Source: Hoplostethus atlanticus
Taxonomy: Eukaryota > Chordata > Actinopteri > Trachichthyiformes > Trachichthyidae
NCBI GenBank assembly: GCA_034670405.1
Contig: JAXDDX010000001.1
Coordinates: 12,633,501-12,697,500, forward strand
Reading direction: 5' to 3'
DNA: 64,000 nt
Position numbers and translations under genes: made by a program
Notes under the pieces: model-generated
Database searches by the model: none
Told to the model about the DNA's origin: nothing
What the model saw: the letters and a program-made list of their open reading frames with translations, nothing else
Part shown: positions 51,256 to 56,200 of the stretch, piece by piece
How positions within the stretch are numbered: position 1 is the first letter of the stretch
How the letters are laid out: every line of letters starts with the position of its first letter

Positions 51256-53216
51256 AGACACATTCACACATAAATTCTCGACACAGAGGGCTGGGCCTTT
51301 ACACTGAATATAGAAGTGCAATCTATGTGTGGAGTGTGTGAAACTGCAGCATGGGTGGGGTGTGTGATGTGGTGTGATGTGCGCTTGTTAGGAGGGACGG
51401 AAGGAAAGTGAGAGGCGGCGATTATCATCTTTAAATAATCACAGGGGACTATGACTGTACCTGTCTGTCCCCCATTTAAATCCAGACTGTGATGAATGGT
51501 GACACTGTATGCAAGCTGCCAGATCTTCCTTCTCATTTTATGAGCCTTTTCAGCAGTCCCCAAATTTTACAAACCACAAACAATTTTCTCTCCACAGGTC
51601 AAACAAGCATTATCTTACTATCTCTCTCTCTCATGCACACACAACACACACACACACTCACACCACCATTTCGTTGTTGTTTTTTTTGTTCTCAAAGGGC
51701 CATTAAATTGATAATCTGCAAGATTCTTGTTTTTCTTGATTTTGGCAACACCTGTGGTGATAAGCAGTCAATGCTATGGTGTTTTACACTCAATAATAAA
51801 GACACTCAATGTAGACTGTGGCTAATAAGCAATAGAAAAACCTCCCAGTCCAAAAGAAAGAGGGCCATGTCTGCATCACTCTTTATCATCCCATCCCATC
51901 TTCAAGTGCTTTTCACCTTGGAAAGGTAATGCAGATGTTCACTCTAGTTCCTTTTTAGCACACTTGCTTTCCTCACTATTCACTATTGTATGGTGTCAAT
52001 CAGCAATAGAGTGTAGCAAAACTGACATTTATTTATATGAAAAAGTTGCAGATTATTACTTTAAGTACTTTCTGACTTTTATTGACCTCTATCGGTGATC
52101 AAGGAATTGCAACATCGACAGGTGTCAGTGACAGTGACAGTAATTGACAGAACTATAAGGCCCATTTTTACAATAGAACGAGTTAGCTAGCTAATGAGAG
52201 CAGAGATCCTACAGACCAGTGATCAGGTAATAAATATCATAATGCAAAACAGTACTGCTCTGTCATTTGCCTTTTTTGCTTGAGAATTAAATGTTGTGCG
52301 ATGCTGGTTAGCTCCATCCTGCGTCATTGAGTAGTTGTTCCAAAACAACTGGCCCGAAAAGTACGTTTTAAAATAAATAACTGAATCATTGGTATTGATC
52401 AACAAATCTGATATACTGATGTAGATATATTATGGCCATTTTGTGCTATGAGACTGTAAAAGTCGTATCTGTACTTAAGGCAGCTTTAAAAGACCACTCA
52501 TTCTGACCTCCCTATAAAGGAAGGGGGAGTAAGACTGAGGAGGACAGGGATTGAGGGACACATGCAAAAGAAGAAAAAAATCATTTTTCATCTTCACTCC
52601 ACACGTCCATAGCCTTGCCTGGCCATGGCTCGCTCATTGGCCACTGATAAAACGATAGTTATCCGCTGACAATAAGGCCTTTGAGGCTGAAAGAGGAGCC
52701 TGTCTCTCATTTACATGGACGCTGGAACTGTGTCTCTTTGTGGTGCATCATGCACATGCAATGCTTCCAGTCAGGCTCCTGGTCAAAGGCAACATGTTTG
52801 GGGATGTTAATTTGGAAATGCAGTGTCTTGATTCAGTTGTGAGGTGGGTGGAGGGTGCAGCATTCCACAAAGACCCTAGACTCGATTGGTGACTTGGGTA
52901 ATTCAGAACAATAATGGGATTTTTGGTCTGGGACATGTTGAACTGCAACAATTCATCAGAATCAGAGGCACTAGAAAGTCTTTGAAAAGGAAGTAAGCTG
53001 CGTTGGTGTGTCTGTACTGTATGTCAGTCCGCATTTGAAAGTAATATGATGCATAGAACAGCATCTGATCCGACACTGTTGGCCATATGAATGTCAGACA
53101 GACAGACCAGTACTTGTAAATGGTAGAAAGGTCCCGTTTCCTTGTTCCGAGATGCTTCCCTGTGATAGCCACGTCACCAGTCTCATCACTAATATGTTTG
53201 CAAGTTATGAGAAGGC

Positions 53217-53278
<62 letters not shown>

Positions 53279-56200
53279 GAGACAGGTGGGCAGCAAGACT
53301 TCATACCATGATAAACTCATGCAAAGTGATGTACTTTTCCTGGGTCGTTAATGGGTGGGTGTTTAACTGTGACTTTGCACGCACTCTCTCTGAACTGTGG
53401 TTAACATCTAGCAACCCACACCATACTTAATAGCCTAGCCCTATTCTTCTCCCAGGATATTGTCAATATGTTTTCGAAGGTCTTGCATGTTGGCTAAACA
53501 AATGGCATGCAAAGTTTCCCATTACAGAAAAAATCTGAATGTATAACTACAGAATAGCAGCCTTTTATTTCAAGCAGTGAGATCCATTGGAGTCATTATA
53601 GTCTGAAAGTGTTGCTAAGAGAAAGGAAGAAATCATTAAAGGCGCCAGACTAGAAAATTGAATTATTCATTTAAATGTTAACTTATCAGTTTCATTTAGT
53701 TTAGTGTTTTATATGAATTGTATAAGATAAGATAATATCAAACTTTAGTGAAATAATAATAAAATTAAGATATAATGAAAGTAATAGGATTCAGCGAAGC
53801 ATAAGCAATAAAAAAAAAAACAGTAAATAAAGCAACAAAATAGAATATAAATGTAAATCATGGGGCTTGAGAAATGTATATTGGTGTCAATTTAAACCCA
53901 ATTTGTCATGTAGAGACAGTATCAGTTGGGAAAATGCTGGATTAAAGTTACAATTATTACTGCATTTACTCACAGTTATTATATACAGATGTTACTATTA
54001 GTCACAACTGCTTACTGAAATATACAACTAATGGATTTCTAAATTAGAAATATGTGCTATATATAATGTAAATAGATAAGGTAATAAAAATATAAAAATA
54101 TCAGTATGTATACTGTATGAAAGTGTGGAAGCATTATGAAAATACATGCAGAATATAACAATGGAATGGAGATATGTGAAAAACACAAACAAGTATACGG
54201 GTGGTCATATATGTACAGAAAGTGTTGTGGCTTGTAGAAATGTGTTATAAAAACCTATACACCATATCACATACAGTATATTCACTTTACAGAAGCCAAT
54301 AGCATATGTACAGAATGTGCCATTGCTCCAGGTCAGAGGTACCATGTGTACAGAAAGAGAAAGAAAGAAAGAAAAGGAAGACAAGTATTGGTGCAAATGT
54401 ACCACGGCTTGCAGAAAAACCCACTATTTCCCCTTTTTGTATTTCAACTTCTGTTCCTCTTTTAGCTTGATTTTGTTTGCATATTTTTCAGTCAGACTAT
54501 TGTGGATGACATTGAGCATCTGAGAAAGCCTGAAATCTATGAAGAAACATTGATACGCTGGCCCAGATAGTATAGTTTGTGATCTGGGTGTGAAAAAGTT
54601 ATCAGCTCCATTCCATCCTCTCTGCCCTGTTTCCATTTCCTTCTATTGAGCTGCCAGGGGCATTGAGCGGTACTGCCCCACCACACCTGCCACTTCCCAT
54701 ATCTGGGGCTACTGTACGAAATAGTGGGTGATAGTCGTTTGAGTCTGCCACCAACTTCCTGTCAGATTCCTGGAGCCCCTAAAGTATGTTAACAGGAGTG
54801 TTGCGAGGGCAGGAGATGACAACACACAAATGCTAGGAGTGAGAAGAGAAAGAGAAGGAGGTGCAGTGTCACAGTGTCACTCACCATGATATATATAATA
54901 CGTTAAGGCAATACGATAAGAAATTGCACAAATAAATATTTTAAAAAGGTGTTTATGGTGTTTTATGCTCTTTTCTGTATCTTCCATATCTGGAATCAAC
55001 ACCTTTGTCAAGGTCACCATCATCATCATCATCCATCCATGCTTTGACAGTTGAACCAAGGTTTGTGGACATGAACAAGGCTCCTAAAAAGAGAAATGAG
55101 CCAAGAAGAGAACCAAGGCTCTAAGGATTTGTCTCTTATTGACATCTTCAGGTGACTGTCTTATCACTAACTTTGGGAGAAAATTGTTATTGTTCACAAT
55201 TCTAGGCCGAACAGTCTTGCGGAACAACATGTTGAATTTGTTTCAGGGTGGATATTTACCTTTAAAACTAACAAATCCCTGAAAACATTTAGTCCTAATT
55301 TCATGTTTACAGCCCAATGAAAATCCCCTTTAATCTTCAAACAACTCAATTATAGCCATCATATCTGATAATCAATTACACAGATTCCACGCCAGAGGCC
55401 TGTCTGTCTGTTGCACCCCAACGGGTTTAACACTCCATTGCTTGTGGTAGGCTCATATTTGCATGTGTACTGATCATTGATCACCATGTGTACTCTTCAT
55501 AGAAGTTGGCAAAAATAATGCACATCCACCTCATCAAGACCTTTACAGCTATTTACAGCTATAGTAACTGAGTATTTACAATAAATAAATTCTATCCAAT
55601 CCGTTGATTTACTGTATTCTTCTCGCAAGAATGACCACCGGGGAAATATCTAAGTTGTTTCAATCCTTCAAAAGAGTGTCTCATGCAGAACTATCCTATG
55701 TGTATACTGTAGATGCTTTATTACATTTTCTTTACCCACCCTGTTGTCCACATCATAGAACAAACTAATGCAGCAACATCCTGAGCAAAATAGGGCAATT
55801 TTAAAATGTATTGTCTTCCACTGTACAGTAACTGGCCTCCGCAGAACTGCAGTAAACCCAGCTGCGGTACCATAACATCTAGGCAACTCCTATTGATGTT
55901 ATGATGTGGCTGTGGGATGCATTCACACACACACACACACAGAAAACAAACACCGTGACAGGGACACAGACCTGCACCTCATTCCATTCCTGACCCCTTT
56001 GTGTTGGCCACACACATCCTCACATGCCATTCTCAACCTCTCTCTCTCTCTCTCTCTTTCTCTCCAGAAAGACCAGTGAGACAAGGACAGGTGGTTCTGT
56101 GGCCCTAAGATAGTCAATATTTTATGTAAGCTCCATAACTTTGTACATTTTGATCAAAGCGATGAATATAAGCCATTAAACACATTATAAGGCACTGCAT